Assembly (NCBI RefSeq): GCF_000350225.1
Contig: NW_005179310.1
Span: 310,001 to 374,000 of the forward strand
Direction of reading: 5' to 3'
DNA length: 64,000 nt
DNA from: Chondrus crispus
Taxonomy: Eukaryota; Rhodophyta; Florideophyceae; Gigartinales; Gigartinaceae
The position numbers and the translations under genes were made by a program. The first letter of the stretch is position 1; every line of letters starts with the position of its first letter. Shown here piece after piece: positions 51,989 through 63,500 of the stretch. The notes beneath the pieces are model-generated. The model saw only the letters and a list, made by a program, of their open reading frames with translations. It searched no databases and was not told the origin of the DNA.

Positions 51989-53256
51989 GGAGTGGCTCGA
52001 CTCGTGATTGCGAGAGTCGTTTAGATCCTCCCTACTTTCACCCAGAAGGAGATCTACAAGAATGGCGGCGCAAGGTCGCTCGCTGGGTAGACTTTATTAA
52101 GTCTGTTGCCGAGCGCGGTACGGACCGCGCCTACTCCACGGTCTATGCGACCCTTGGGCGCCAGTAATATGAGCGTGGCTTGTCCGGTGCTCAGCAATCA
52201 ATTGCCGACGAGGCACAGACGGCGAGAACCATCGATTTCAAGCAAGATGATCAAGTGGCAGCTTTTCGAGATATAGTCAGTCTCATCCCCTAATCGATCC
52301 TCCGATTGCTATGGTCTCATGACTTATCAATTCTTTTCATCGGGTATCGACTTTTCGTCGAAGAAAGAATGAGGATCTCTCTGTTTGCGTCTCCAGATTT
52401 CGATGATTAGATGCGGAGCATCTTATGCACTCAAACGCTTCTACATCCTCCCAGATCGGTGAGGTCCTCGCAATCACACTGCTAAACAAGGCCAACTTGG
52501 AAGAAGGGACTCTCATCAATGCGAGGCTACAGCAGGTTCTTTGGCTGAGGCACGTGCAGTTGAGATGAATCCTCCGACAACGAAGTCCTTTTCCACCAAG
52601 GCCCTGGAAGAATTCAAGCTAGTTCTTGCAAATGCAGAAGATCTCCAAGGACCACTGTACTTCCGAAACGACTATGAAAAAGGACTGCAAAAGGCACTAA
52701 TTAAGTACCGCTCTCGACCAAGGGGGACAGGGAAAAATTCAGGATTCGTTTCATAAGCTCTCCACCTCCCCGCAGGAAAAAGAAGAAGCGGAAGATTCCG
52801 TATGCAGTATCATCTTGTCCAAGAAGAAGCCATGCAAGCTCCACTTGGATAACGTGGTCTCCGTTCTCGAAATTTTGACACTCACGTCAGGCGCAGGATC
52901 CTCGATGAGCATGAAGGACGTTGAAAGCCTAGTTCAGCGCAACGTTTGACAAGAAGTGCTCGCAGTAGGCCATAAATCCACTGAAGAAGGATCTGATCAC
53001 CTCGCTTCGAATGATGCTAACCGTATGGGAAGCCTTAGACGAATTCAGAAGCCGCCCAGAGGAAGACGGAGGCGCCCCCACGAAGAATCAGGCTCTAGCG
53101 CCTTCAGGACCATCTGCATGGACTGCGGGGAATACGGGCACCTCCGTGGGGATCTGCGCTGCTCAGCGTCTGACCATCACGCAAAGAGACGAAGAACACC
53201 AGAAAACGACCGTTTCAGGGACACCAGCAACGGGCACCCGTTCCGGTGGTTTTTTC
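51979..53256 (+). pseudogene. Copia-3 gag, decayed
   Basis: The first 62 codons read MGPGSGSTRD and continue into a helical region (DLQEWRRKVARWVDFIKSV). Further right, coding-like segments occur (KALEEFKLVLANAEDLQG, 52541-52750), and a zinc-knuckle-like CMDCGEYGHLRGDLRC lies near 53115-53162. Its CX2CX4HX6C spacing is wider than usual. The region is broken in several places. It ends at the Copia-2 LTR; the matching pol is at 13680-17935 on the other strand. Confidence 0.6.
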
Positions 53257-54182
53257 TAATGGTAGGTTCGGAGGGGCAAGGGAAAGAAGGAAGGCAGGTT
53301 GATGTGTGTGAGTGAAGGAGTTGGTACCGAGGTTTACTTTGAAGCCGTTTTCCTGCGATACTTATACACTTCGAGTGCTACACTATCGCTCTACTCCGAC
53401 TCCCAGTAAACCATACTCTACTATGCGCGACCAAGCGCGGTCCTCTTGTGGCCCGACCATACTGTTCGATTTCCACCTTACGAATCGATTCGTAACTATT
53501 AGCTCACAACTATTTCTACACATTCCAAATGACTGTAAACCATGGCCCTATGCATGCAACTGTTTCACACCTTACTAGTCTGCATCCAGTCATGCCAGAC
53601 TTCATTGTTGTGCAACGAACAACTTGGCACTTGTCTATTTCCAACAACGCAAACGTCTTTCATATCACAATCGCCATACGTATCCTTGTTTCTCACCTTA
53701 CTAATTTCGCCAAGCACTGTCAGACAATTATGGCAAGTTATAACAATGTGCATCCAGACTTTCTACACAACTCACATGAGAATACATGTAAATCACACGA
53801 GTACTGTCATGAACTTGCATCCAACGGCGCACCATGACGAGAGCACAGTGCAACGACGCGTGCTCACGCAAGACTCGCATACAGCGTGACGCGTACACAG
53901 AATAATCGCACAACTGTATTCCTCTCGCGAGAAGTACTTGTTGTACTTTTGATTCACATGTACTGTACTCGGACACGCGCAGGATCGCAAACAGTCTGAC
54001 ACTGTAAAACTGTAAACCCTCATGTGCATACACCTGGATGCGTGTACATGTGTACGTACACGAATTCACCTGGCGACGTGTACATGTGTACACGGCATAC
54101 ATGTGTCCCGCCCAGGGGCCCCATGCAATTACCCATTACAACCATGGCAAACCACTTGAAACCCCCAAAACAACGTAATTAT
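53257..54182 (-). repeat. Remaining 926 bp of the Copia-2 3' LTR, inverted
   Basis: Read on the minus strand it starts ATAATTACG at 54182 and ends CTACCATTA at 53257. Its left neighbour TTTTC (53252-53256) is the complement of the GAAAA before the 5' LTR at 17936. See the inversion finding. Confidence 0.9.
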
Positions 54183-54856
54183 TGTAGCATAAACACCCCC
54201 AACGGAAAGGGGTGTATGCACAGCTCGACGTAGACCCCGTCCGAACGGGAAGACGGGGGTGAAGCGGGACACCAGCTAACGGCACCGGGCAGCGGGCCCG
54301 GGTAGCGTGGTAGAGCGGGAACGGGGAGGACGCCGGTACGCGCGAGCGGTTCGACGCCTCGACGCCCCGGCGCGGTACTGGGTGACGATCCAGTACCGAC
54401 GGGCGGAGGCGGAGCCGGCTCGTGGGCGTACCGCGCGCGTCCTCAACCCGCGCTCGGTGCCGCTCTAAGGTAATTAGCGAACGCTACCTTAGAATAAGCG
54501 GGAAGTCGGACCTTGACGGTCGGTGGGTGACAAGTCCGTGCTTGTCCTCCTCCACCGCCGCCGGTCCGCTCCATATTTAATGTACGTGATAACCTATCAT
54601 AATAGTACAGTACCGATGTACTGTAGCGACGTACTGTAGCGGTCGGTCAACACTGTAATACTGTCAGCCATCGGGGCTGACAGTACACGTGTGTGTGCGC
54701 GCTCTTCGGTCCCGCGCGTACACGTGTACACGTGCGCCCCCTGTACTCGGGGTTACACGTGGTAGTACTGTAGAGCATCGAGCTCTACAGTAACCGATCC
54801 GATTCTGAGTTGATCTAATCTAAAATAAACCCCCAGGGGGGGGGGGTTATACTACA
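54183..54856 (-). repeat. 3' LTR of Gypsy-1 copy B
   Basis: 674 bp with TGTAG/CTACA ends. It has the same 11-base C run and the same CCCGCTGCCCGG block as the LTR at 24894-25567, with about two mismatches overall, while the LTR at 37643-38309 differs from both. The purine tract (minus strand) is at 54857-54869. Confidence 0.9.
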
Positions 54857-54915
54857 CGGCCCCCCCCTTAAGCGGGGACGTCCGCGTCCACGGGTGCTTG
54901 CAGAGAGGGGACAAC

Positions 54916-57588
54916 ATGTCCGGCCACGCCGTCTATACGGTCGATTCCGCTCTCCCTGTCGACTCTGCTCCCTGCTCGCTATCCTCCGTGCTCCGTCTCG
55001 CACCCCCCTACGCGCGCGCAGGTCATTCCTCCTCCCCTTCTGGGGACGACGAATTCGTCGTCACTCCGTCACCCCTGCCCCCTTTCCGGCGCGCGATCCT
55101 GCGTGTGCCCTCCGGGCTGGTCCTCGTCATCACCCTACTACCCCCGTCGTGGGAGTCCGCCCTCGTTCATCCGGCCTCAGCTCGGTCGGCTCCCTCTCCC
55201 GTCCTTCCTCACGGGTTCGTCACCTCTGTCGGTCGCGTACTCGGTTCGCGCGTCCCGTGTCTCCCTATGTCGCCCCTCATCCCTTCTCGGGGCGGTCCCT
55301 CGCTCCCTCTGCCCCCGCCTGGCAGTGGATCGAGCACGCCGGTTGTCTGCCCCTTGACCACTGAGGCCCCCACCTCCGCCGAGAAGGGAGGTACCGATTC
55401 GTCGGCTCCCCCGCCATGGTGGCCTCCGCGTCCCTTCCGGAAGTCCCGAGGGGGTCGCGCCTCTACCGTGTCCGACGAGTTATGCCCCCCGCCTTCCATC
55501 ATCCCGCTGCCAGAGGCTCGTCCGGTGACTGGGGCCTCGGTGCCGCTTCGACCTGAGCGTGTTGACGACGCGGTCGGCCCATCCGGTGGAGACCTCATGA
55601 CGGGGCCCCGCGGTGGCCCGTACGACCCCGGGGAGGGCTCGCCTGGGGCCTTTGGCAGCTGCCGGCATCCCGGTGCGCCGCGCGCTGCCCCCCGTCTCGA
55701 CGAGGGCGGAGAGAGGGAGGCGTCCAACACCTCCACGAGGTGGCTGGGGGTGCCCTTGGAGCGGTCAATCCCGCTACCGCTCGGTCGCTTGACATACGCA
55801 TGGCGACGCCATGCGCGGGCGGGCGTCACCGTGGGCGAGCTGCTGTCAAGGGAGTCCCTACGTCCTGACCTTCTACGAATTCGGTCCATATACGAAGGAG
55901 GGCTGACCGAAGAGGCCTCCTTGGCGCTGGGTCGCCTCCTCGCCGAGGGCGGTGGCGCTCCTTACCAACTACCCGACGAGATTCCTAGCGATAGGACTTT
56001 CGCTTTTTGCGTGGAAGAGGTCGAGTATGTCGACCAGATGTCGGCGTACCTCTTCCACCGGGGCCCCCGTGGTCCCCCTCGCTTCATTCTCCCGGAGGTC
56101 ACCGGGCTCTACGTCGGCCCCCGTCCGCGCACTTGCTCTAAGGCGCGAGCGGCCCTCCAGAAGTCCGCATGTTCCCTCATGCGGATTCACTACATTGCCC
56201 TGGCGCCCAACGATTGGGCGACTTACCGGCACCGCGGGGAAGAGGACGGGCGCGTGTTCCCGTCCGCCTCGTTCTCCCCGGGCTTGTCGAGAAGCGATTT
56301 CCCTGAGCTTCCGCCGGTCGTAGGGGAGTCGCTCCCCTCGTTGGGAGTTCACCCGTTACTCCCCTACATCTTGAAGCACTTCGGCTTCGCCTGCGGTGAC
56401 CCCAAGCACCCGGCTTTCGATTACCTCGCGTACAACGTAGAGCGAGAATGGGCGTGGTGTCTCGGTAACGCCTTCATGAATGAGGTCTCTCTCCACGGGC
56501 GTGCTTTCGTGCAACCCGTGGGGGTACTCTCCTTCCTTGGGCGAGTGGCGCTATCCCTTCCGGACGTTGTTATGCATCCTCTCGAGCGTGGCTCACCGTG
56601 TGTGGCCTGGTCGTACTCCTCTGTACTAGACCTGATGCACCGCGCCGGTGCGGTGCCCGAACGTAATCGTCGTCCTTGGACGGACTACACGACAGGGACT
56701 CGGAGCCTCTTTCTCGCGTATGACCATCGGAGCGACTCCTTCGTGGCCCGTCCAAGCGTCCCCACCTCAGGCCCGTCCCGAGGCAAGGGAGGCGTCGGGT
56801 CTACGGTGCGCGAGGCGCATCGGAAGCGGTATCGTGACCTGGACGGCGAGCTTCCCGCAATCGCGTTGGCCAGGGTGGGCGTGCCGTCGGTGCTTCCCAA
56901 GGCGGGTCACGATACTGTGTTGGGGTCCCCGTTGCCCCCTCTGCCTTCCCTTGGCTCCGTCGGTTGCCTCGGTGCCCAACGGAACACCGCGTTGACCCTT
57001 GACCTAGCTCGCGACGAGCTCACCGCAATCCCCAGGTTGTCTCGCGCCCTGGGGAGTCTGGTCGATAGCGCTTGGACTGTAGAGGGACTACTCCGTACCC
57101 TCACGAGCTGGTATGTCGAACGTAGCAGCGAAGCGCGCCGTCTCGGGGCGGAACGACAGGCGTTTGCCGCAGAGCGTGACTCCCTCGCGGAGCAGCTCCG
57201 CGGCTCTCAGGATGAGCTGAAGGTTCTACGAGAGTCGTCCTCCCTACAGGCGAGTGGTCTCCGGCGCGCGGCGTCCGATCGCGATAGATACCGCGGCGAG
57301 CGGGACGCCCTCAGGGCCGAACGCGCCGCCCCGTCGGCCGTGAGCCTTCCTGGCCCGGTGCCACGTCAGGGCCTTCGAGACCCTTACCAGAGTCGCGAGC
57401 TCGGCTCTTCGATGGCCGACGAACCCGCGACTTCGGTCACCCCAGCTCGCGGGTGGACGACGCATGGCGTAGTCGCCCTTCCACCGCTTCACGAGACGGA
57501 GGCGGACGTGCCGTCGCACCCCAGCTATTGTCCTCCGACGGGGCGTGCTTCCGGTTCGTCGGCCCCCTCGAACGGTACGATCCGTTGA
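54916..57588 (+). CDS. Large antisense ORF of Gypsy-1 copy B
   Basis: 890 codons from the first ATG, 60 bp inside the 3' LTR, on the strand opposite to gag-pol. Parts: a Pro/Ser-rich N-terminal half (to about residue 290); a globular helical part, about 300-610, with LKHFGFACGD, REWAWCLGNAFM and LERGSPCVAWSYSSVLDLM; and a predicted coiled coil at about 715-800 (RRLGAERQAFAAERDSLAEQL, RDRYRGERDALRAERAA). The HPLLPYILKHFG-like segment and the C-terminal coil recall plant 'putative gypsy-type transposon' proteins, but this is only a resemblance. Antisense ORFs between pol and 3' LTR are known in plant Gypsy elements such as Grande and Retand. The LTR read in antisense could supply its promoter. 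Function unknown. Confidence 0.65.
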   Translation: MSGHAVYTVDSALPVDSAPCSLSSVLRLAPPYARAGHSSSPSGDDEFVVTPSPLPPFRRAILRVPSGLVLVITLLPPSWESALVHPASARSAPSPVLPHGFVTSVGRVLGSRVPCLPMSPLIPSRGGPSLPLPPPGSGSSTPVVCPLTTEAPTSAEKGGTDSSAPPPWWPPRPFRKSRGGRASTVSDELCPPPSIIPLPEARPVTGASVPLRPERVDDAVGPSGGDLMTGPRGGPYDPGEGSPGAFGSCRHPGAPRAAPRLDEGGEREASNTSTRWLGVPLERSIPLPLGRLTYAWRRHARAGVTVGELLSRESLRPDLLRIRSIYEGGLTEEASLALGRLLAEGGGAPYQLPDEIPSDRTFAFCVEEVEYVDQMSAYLFHRGPRGPPRFILPEVTGLYVGPRPRTCSKARAALQKSACSLMRIHYIALAPNDWATYRHRGEEDGRVFPSASFSPGLSRSDFPELPPVVGESLPSLGVHPLLPYILKHFGFACGDPKHPAFDYLAYNVEREWAWCLGNAFMNEVSLHGRAFVQPVGVLSFLGRVALSLPDVVMHPLERGSPCVAWSYSSVLDLMHRAGAVPERNRRPWTDYTTGTRSLFLAYDHRSDSFVARPSVPTSGPSRGKGGVGSTVREAHRKRYRDLDGELPAIALARVGVPSVLPKAGHDTVLGSPLPPLPSLGSVGCLGAQRNTALTLDLARDELTAIPRLSRALGSLVDSAWTVEGLLRTLTSWYVERSSEARRLGAERQAFAAERDSLAEQLRGSQDELKVLRESSSLQASGLRRAASDRDRYRGERDALRAERAAPSAVSLPGPVPRQGLRDPYQSRELGSSMADEPATSVTPARGWTTHGVVALPPLHETEADVPSHPSYCPPTGRASGSSAPSNGTIR

Positions 57589-60575
57589 ACGCTCGGGTCT
57601 ACCGACGATTACGCGGCACCCCTTGACAGCTCCCTCTGGTAAAAGCCCCTAAGGCATTTTCTTGTCCTTTGCTCCCCGACGTGCGTTATCGATTTCTCCC
57701 CTCGGCCTACACCGCGGCCTTGCTTGTAGCACGACCCTCCCCGATGGGCTGTGCTCAACGCGGTCCCCTCGTCCGTATAAGCTAGCGACGTACACACGGG
57801 AGTCGCTGAGGGGGCAACCGGTCGCCTTGCTCTCTCGTGGGTTAGATGAGCTGCGGCGTACGGTGGTCAGAGCCCCGTCTCCGGCACTTCCCCTTCTCGG
57901 CTTCTACGCGTCACCCTCGTACGACGTGAGGGCGCTGCGTGATGTGCCCTGTCTCGTGAGGCGTCTTTGGCCGCGTGCGCGGCGGCAACGTCGACGGCCG
58001 AGCGTACTGCGCCGTTTCGCGTGGCCTCCCTTTCTCTGTCCGCCTCCCTCTCCGTCCTCCGCCTGCCGGCGACCTCTCCGTTCGGTCCCAAAGGGCACGG
58101 CGTGTCCGAAGGAGGGGCGCGGAGACCGAGAGACTCAGGGAGCTCGGACGTGAGGGTGGTCAAGCCCGAGCGGAATTAACGAGCTCCCATTGGTCGGTCT
58201 GCTCTTACGCAGTTGAGGAGCGCACATGGGCGATTTCTGAGGTACCCAATTTAACGATGTCCCATTGGCCGGTCGATCCCCGACTCCTTCTGCCCAACGT
58301 GAGGTGTGTGCGGAGCGCAGTTACTTCTCCTCCTCGCCCCCCTCCCTTTGCGCGCAGTCGGTGCCTTTCCCGAGTGGGAGGCGAGTAGAGGGGGGGAGGG
58401 GTGCCACGCCGTGCAGCTGAGCGGCCGAGCGTGGCTGCGTGGCCGAAGCCGTCTTTCTAGCATGCGCGTGCGGATAGGTTCCCCCGCTCCAGCACCGAAG
58501 TCAACGGTTCCCATCCCTCGGCTACGGCGTATAAGATGATAGGTAGAAAGAGCCAGAAGTCGGGGAATGGCCCACCCTCGAACGCTCCGTATGTCTTTGC
58601 TGTACCGTGTTCCGCCACAGCTCTTCGACAGCGTTTGTGTAGCGAGCTGGTCCGCGTGGTGAAGCTAGTGATGGGTTGCCGAAGGAGAGTGTAAGGCGGG
58701 AACACTCAGAATGATGCACGAGAAGAGGCGTCGTCCTCGTCGACCACCACGCGCTTCCCCACGATGGTCTCCTGACGCAAGCCCACCGTCAGGTTCTCAG
58801 CGTCCTTGCTTTCCATCTGCACATACATCTATCCTGCATCTGAGCATGCCAACCGCGTTGACGTTCGCGACCCGCGCTCCGGTTCTCAAATTCACGGCTA
58901 GCGGCAAGGCGAGGGCCTGACGTTTCTGCTCGTCGCAGTGGCGTCGCTAGCCAACTGACTCGCGGGGTACGGTCGCGCGGGTTATTCTTCTCGCCGTCGC
59001 TGTGCGCTGGCGCCGCTTTCTTGCGTTTCTTCCCTCTTCTGCGGGGGCGGCGTCTTCTTGCTGCGCCGAGGCCAGGGTAAGCGTCTTAGTCTGCTCCTCT
59101 CTGAGCGTCGTAGTTGGGGTTGCGGGTTCGCCGGGTGTTCGTCGTCGGTACCCGTCCCTCCTTTCGGCCATAGGCCGCCTGTTCGCAACCGCGGTTCGCG
59201 ATCCGCACAGAGATGAGAGGTCAGTGACGTAGGGTCCCCTGGGGGAGGCGGCTTCCAGCGCCGTTCGCCGTTGGTGGCGGATGTTCGAGTGCGCGGAAGC
59301 CCTCCCCCCCGCGCTCGTCTTCTCCTCAACGGTAGTCCGCCGCTCCCCCGTTGGTCGAGGGGGCACGGCTCGGGTTCGAAGCTCGACCTGTGCTCGGTCG
59401 GCAGTGCGCGCTAGGAAGGTTAGAGGAAAAAGAACCAGTCTGGCGGCTCGCCGCACGTCAGTATTTCGAGGCACCCGCTCGATGCGAGCGTGGGATTCAA
59501 CCTCGCGCGTGCTTCCCTGCTCGGTCAGGGGGCGGACGTGTGTACCTTCCGGTGGTACCTGTTGTACCCTAGCTCAGCGCCGTCCGCCTTCTCCTTGCTT
59601 TTCGTATGGCGTACAGTGCCCCAGGACGCGGCGCACGTGCCGGTGTAATTTATCCCCCCCTTAATTTTTCCGTTATTTTCGGGGTACGGTGGCGGCAGTG
59701 ATTTGGTGATGACGGCATCGGAGCTGGTGCATGGCGCGCATCTGGCGCCGCTCACGTGTAACGTTCCCATGTCCCGTATCATTACGGGGCATGTCTCGGC
59801 GGCGGTTTTGACGGGTCTCGCGTCCGTGCGCATATATTGGTGCCCCTCCGACCGAGTTGCTCTCGCCTACCCTTCCTTCCTTAACTATTCTGGCGCCTGT
59901 TGTCTAGAGCGCCGCCCCACTCGCGGGGCCTCCGTCTACGCGTCTCACGCGTTGTTTCGGGCACGAACCATATCGGCCGGAGAACAATCCGGTCGATCGT
60001 TGACATGACTGACCCGCAGGTGTCTTGAGGACCATATCCGAGCGTGAGCCTTCCACAACTTGCCGGCGCAGGGTGCGGGCCTTCCGGTTACTCGTGTAGC
60101 CCGCTGAGGTGCTCCCTGGGAGACAAGGGATTCGGATCCCTTGTACTCGGGTCGGAGCGTGAGTGGGTTCGAGGTGTTGCCCGCTCTCCGGGGGACTCGG
60201 TGTCCCCCATCAATCATGGCCCTATCGTGGGCGATCGCGCGTTCTTTGGACCTCTCGGCTCGAGGTTGCTGGACTGATCGGGACGTCCGGTGACTTCGAG
60301 CTAGAGATCATCTAACCACTCCGTTCTGAAGGGGGTACTTGGGGTCCTCGTAATGTCGGTCATTACGAGGGCCCAACATTTTTTTTCAGGCAGTTCGTAC
60401 TGTCCTGTTCTTATGTCTCGCGTCCTTGACGTCCGAGAAGTCAAGACGACTTGACTTAAACACGTCCCCGGCTGTGACCCTCCGATAGGGTCCACCGTCC
60501 CCCTTCGGTTCCCCTTTTTAGTCTGTTCGTGCAGGCTGGGGTTAATCCGCGAAGGAGCGGTTGAGGGCCCCCCCC
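57589..60575 (-). other. 3' noncoding region of Gypsy-1 copy B
   Basis: About 3 kb between the antisense ORF and pol. 60340-60575 and about 59600-59860 match copy A in reverse. The rest holds GC-rich short frames on both strands that I do not believe. GTATAAGATGAT at 58529 resembles a TATA box on the plus strand, but no gene follows directly. Confidence 0.5.
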
Positions 60576-63500
60576 TTAAGCGTGAACGTCCGCGTTCACG
60601 GTTTGGGTGAGGTCTCTGCCGGTACGTCTCCGGAGGCGTTGGGCGTAACGAGACACCAACTCCTCCGGGACGTGAGTCCGCGCAGTCCAAGTGGGCGCGT
60701 CGTAATCCGCCCACTTGGTGAGGAACTCCGTAGTTCCGTCTTCCATGACTCGATGTCTCAGTAGCCGTTCGACGGCATACTGCGTTCCCGTGGTGACCTT
60801 ATCGGCGAGGTCCCGCGGGGTCGTCGTACTTGCTCGTGGCGCGTCTATCGGAGACGGCGCGTACACGCAGCGGTCGACGGAGACTCGCTCGGTGACCCCA
60901 TCACGATCGATCGTGATGGTTCGGCGGTCGTTGGCGAGCACGCGGTAGGGTCCGACAGCGGGCGAAGCGAGCTTGTTTGATGTCTTAGCCCCATCGGTGG
61001 GGTTGAGATATACGTATTCTCCGGGACGGAGCCGGGAATTAATACGTCGTATGCGCTTATCGAAGTCGCGCTTGTAGCGAGCCTGCGTCCGGCGCAGGCT
61101 CCCGTAGGCCTTCTGGATAGTCGAATCCAAGGTCTTGAGGAACTCGGCACGTTGGTTCCCCCTATCGGAAGGGGGCGCGTCGCCATCCGCCCGTCGGAGA
61201 GAGAACTCCGGCGGTGGCCTGCTGAGCACGAGCCCAAACGGCGTGGTGCGTGTGGTGCGATGTACGTGGGAGTTGTACGCATACGTAAGCGGCCCCACGT
61301 ACACATCCCAGTCGTCCTGGTGTTCACCCACGTAGTTCCGCAGCATCGAGGCGATTGTTCGGTTATAACGCTCGACTTGCCCGTTCGTTTGGGGATGGTA
61401 CGCCGAAGTGTACAAATTCGTTATCCCCAGAACGCGGCACGTGCTGTGGAAGAACTTGGCATTAAACTGAGGGCCGTTGTCCGAAAGCAACGTGCGAGGG
61501 ACGCCATACTTGAACACCCACGAGTCGCAGAACGCAACTGCGACCGTGTGCGCTGTTATCGTGCGGAGCGCAACGACTTGCGTTAGCTTACTGAAGCGGT
61601 CCGTGATCACGAGCAGGAACCGTTTTCCTGTCTTCGTCTTGGGGAGCGGCCCCAAGATGTCGATCGCGAGGCTCTCGAGGGGCCTCGTAGCTGGAAACAA
61701 TCTCAATCGGTTGAGATGTTTCCTCAGCTTCACCCGGTTCATCGCGCAGGTTCGACACCCTCGCACCGTGGCTGCTACGTCTGCAGCCAGGTGGGGCCAG
61801 TAGTACTCGCGTCGAAGAGCGTAGTACATACGGTTCTGGCCCGGGTGCCCCGCGATGGCCGGGTTGTGGCACAGGCGAAGGAGCCTGGCGCGGAGCGTCC
61901 GAGGTACCACCACCTGTACGATATCAGGGTCGAAGGGGTGTCTTCGCTTGAGCACCCCTTGGTGGTCCTCGAAGAACGCGGAGTCCCGGGACTCTGACTG
62001 TCGTGCCAAAACGGTTTGGCAGAAGTCATCCCCGCGTTGCTCCTCGGCTATCTCCTCTATCGTAAGGGGGGCCGGAAGGTCGTCCTGCGGTGGGGCGACC
62101 GGGGAATCGAGCGCGCCAGCCTCGGGGTCTTCGGCGCGCTGGATGTCGGCGGCGTCGAACTCGTCGTTCTCCTCCCAAAACGAATTGGGTCCTTGGAGAG
62201 CGGGGGCTTCGTCGTCACCTCGCGGTTCGTCGCGCGTCCGTGCGCGCGACGTTGTTCGGGCTTCGGCTTGATTCCGTGTCGTTACGAAGACATGGACGGC
62301 CTGATGATCACAGCTCGCGGTACAAGCGTGGTCCGCGAGCTCGTTCGATACGTCTCGAACTGTCGTGCCCCCGTCGAAAGTGGGGACGTCGTCATCCACC
62401 TCGACGGTGGGGCGAGGGTCATCGGCGACCTTCGGCGACACGAGTCGTGACAGGGCATCGGGCACCTGATGCACGCGTCCGGGGCGGTACTGAATGGTGA
62501 AATCGTATTCAGCCAGACGTAGCCGCCACCGGGTGAGTCTTCCGGAACTCTCAGTGAGGGACATGAGCCATCGGAGGGCGTCATGGTCCGTCCGTACGGT
62601 GAACTTCGTGCCCTCTACGTACGGACGTAGTGTGCGGACGGCCCACACTACGGCGAAGCACTCGCGTTCGGTAGCGCTGTAGTTGCGCTCACTATCGGAC
62701 AGTGAGTACGACCAATACCCCACGGGGCGCCAGTCGTTCGGCTCTTCGTGCTCCTGAAGTAAGGTGCAGCCGAGTTGGTAGGCACTCGCGTCGGTGTCTA
62801 TCATGTACGGACGACCGTGCCGAGGCAACGCGAGGATCGGCGGAGCGATCATGCACTTCTTAAGGTTCTCGAACGCCTGAAGTTGCAGCTCCGTGGGGTT
62901 ATAGAAATCGGGATCCGAATCCTTGCGCGTCATGTCGGTCAGAGGACGCGCAATCTTTGCGAACCCCTTAACGAATCGGCGGTATACGTTACACGCCCCG
63001 AGGAACGAGCGCACTTGCGTCAACGTCCTCGGGAACGTGAACGTCTTGAAAGCGTCGGCCGCCGTATCGGCCACGCTCAACTTGCCTGGGGAGATGACGT
63101 GCCCCAGGTAGTGCACCTTCGGTCGGAAGAAGCTGCACTTCTTGAGCTTAAGGGAGATACCGGAACTCCGCAGTAAGCTCAAGACGGTATCGAGATGCCT
63201 CGCGTGTTCTCCGTGCGTACGGGAGAACACGATCACGTCGTCGAGATAGACGAGGCATATTTGCCAGCGGACTCCGGAGAGTATTATGTCGAGCGCACGT
63301 TGGAAGGTGGCCGGTGCCCCTTTGAGTCCAAACGGCATGCGCAAGTGGCGAAACGTGCCCATGTGCGTCGTAAACGTGGTCTTATCCCGGTCTTCCGGAG
63401 CGACCGGGATCTGCCAATAACCGGAATTGCAGTCCAACGTGGTGAAGACGGCTGCATCTCCTAACGAGTCGATGCAGTCGTCCATCCGTGGCAGCGGATA

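Noticed and set aside
40137-57663. CCCTAAGGCATTTT shared by the Copia-1 leader (about 40139) and Gypsy-1 copy B (about 57649)
   Set aside because: A match of about 14 bases with no similarity around it; likely chance.
58306-59664. Plus-strand ORFs of 77-137 codons between the copy B antisense ORF and pol
   Set aside because: GC-rich open frames with no motif and no counterpart in copy A.
60845-62500. Many 60-160 codon ORFs on both strands opposite Gypsy-1 pol
   Set aside because: Shadow frames of a GC-rich coding region; the pol frame carries all recognisable motifs.
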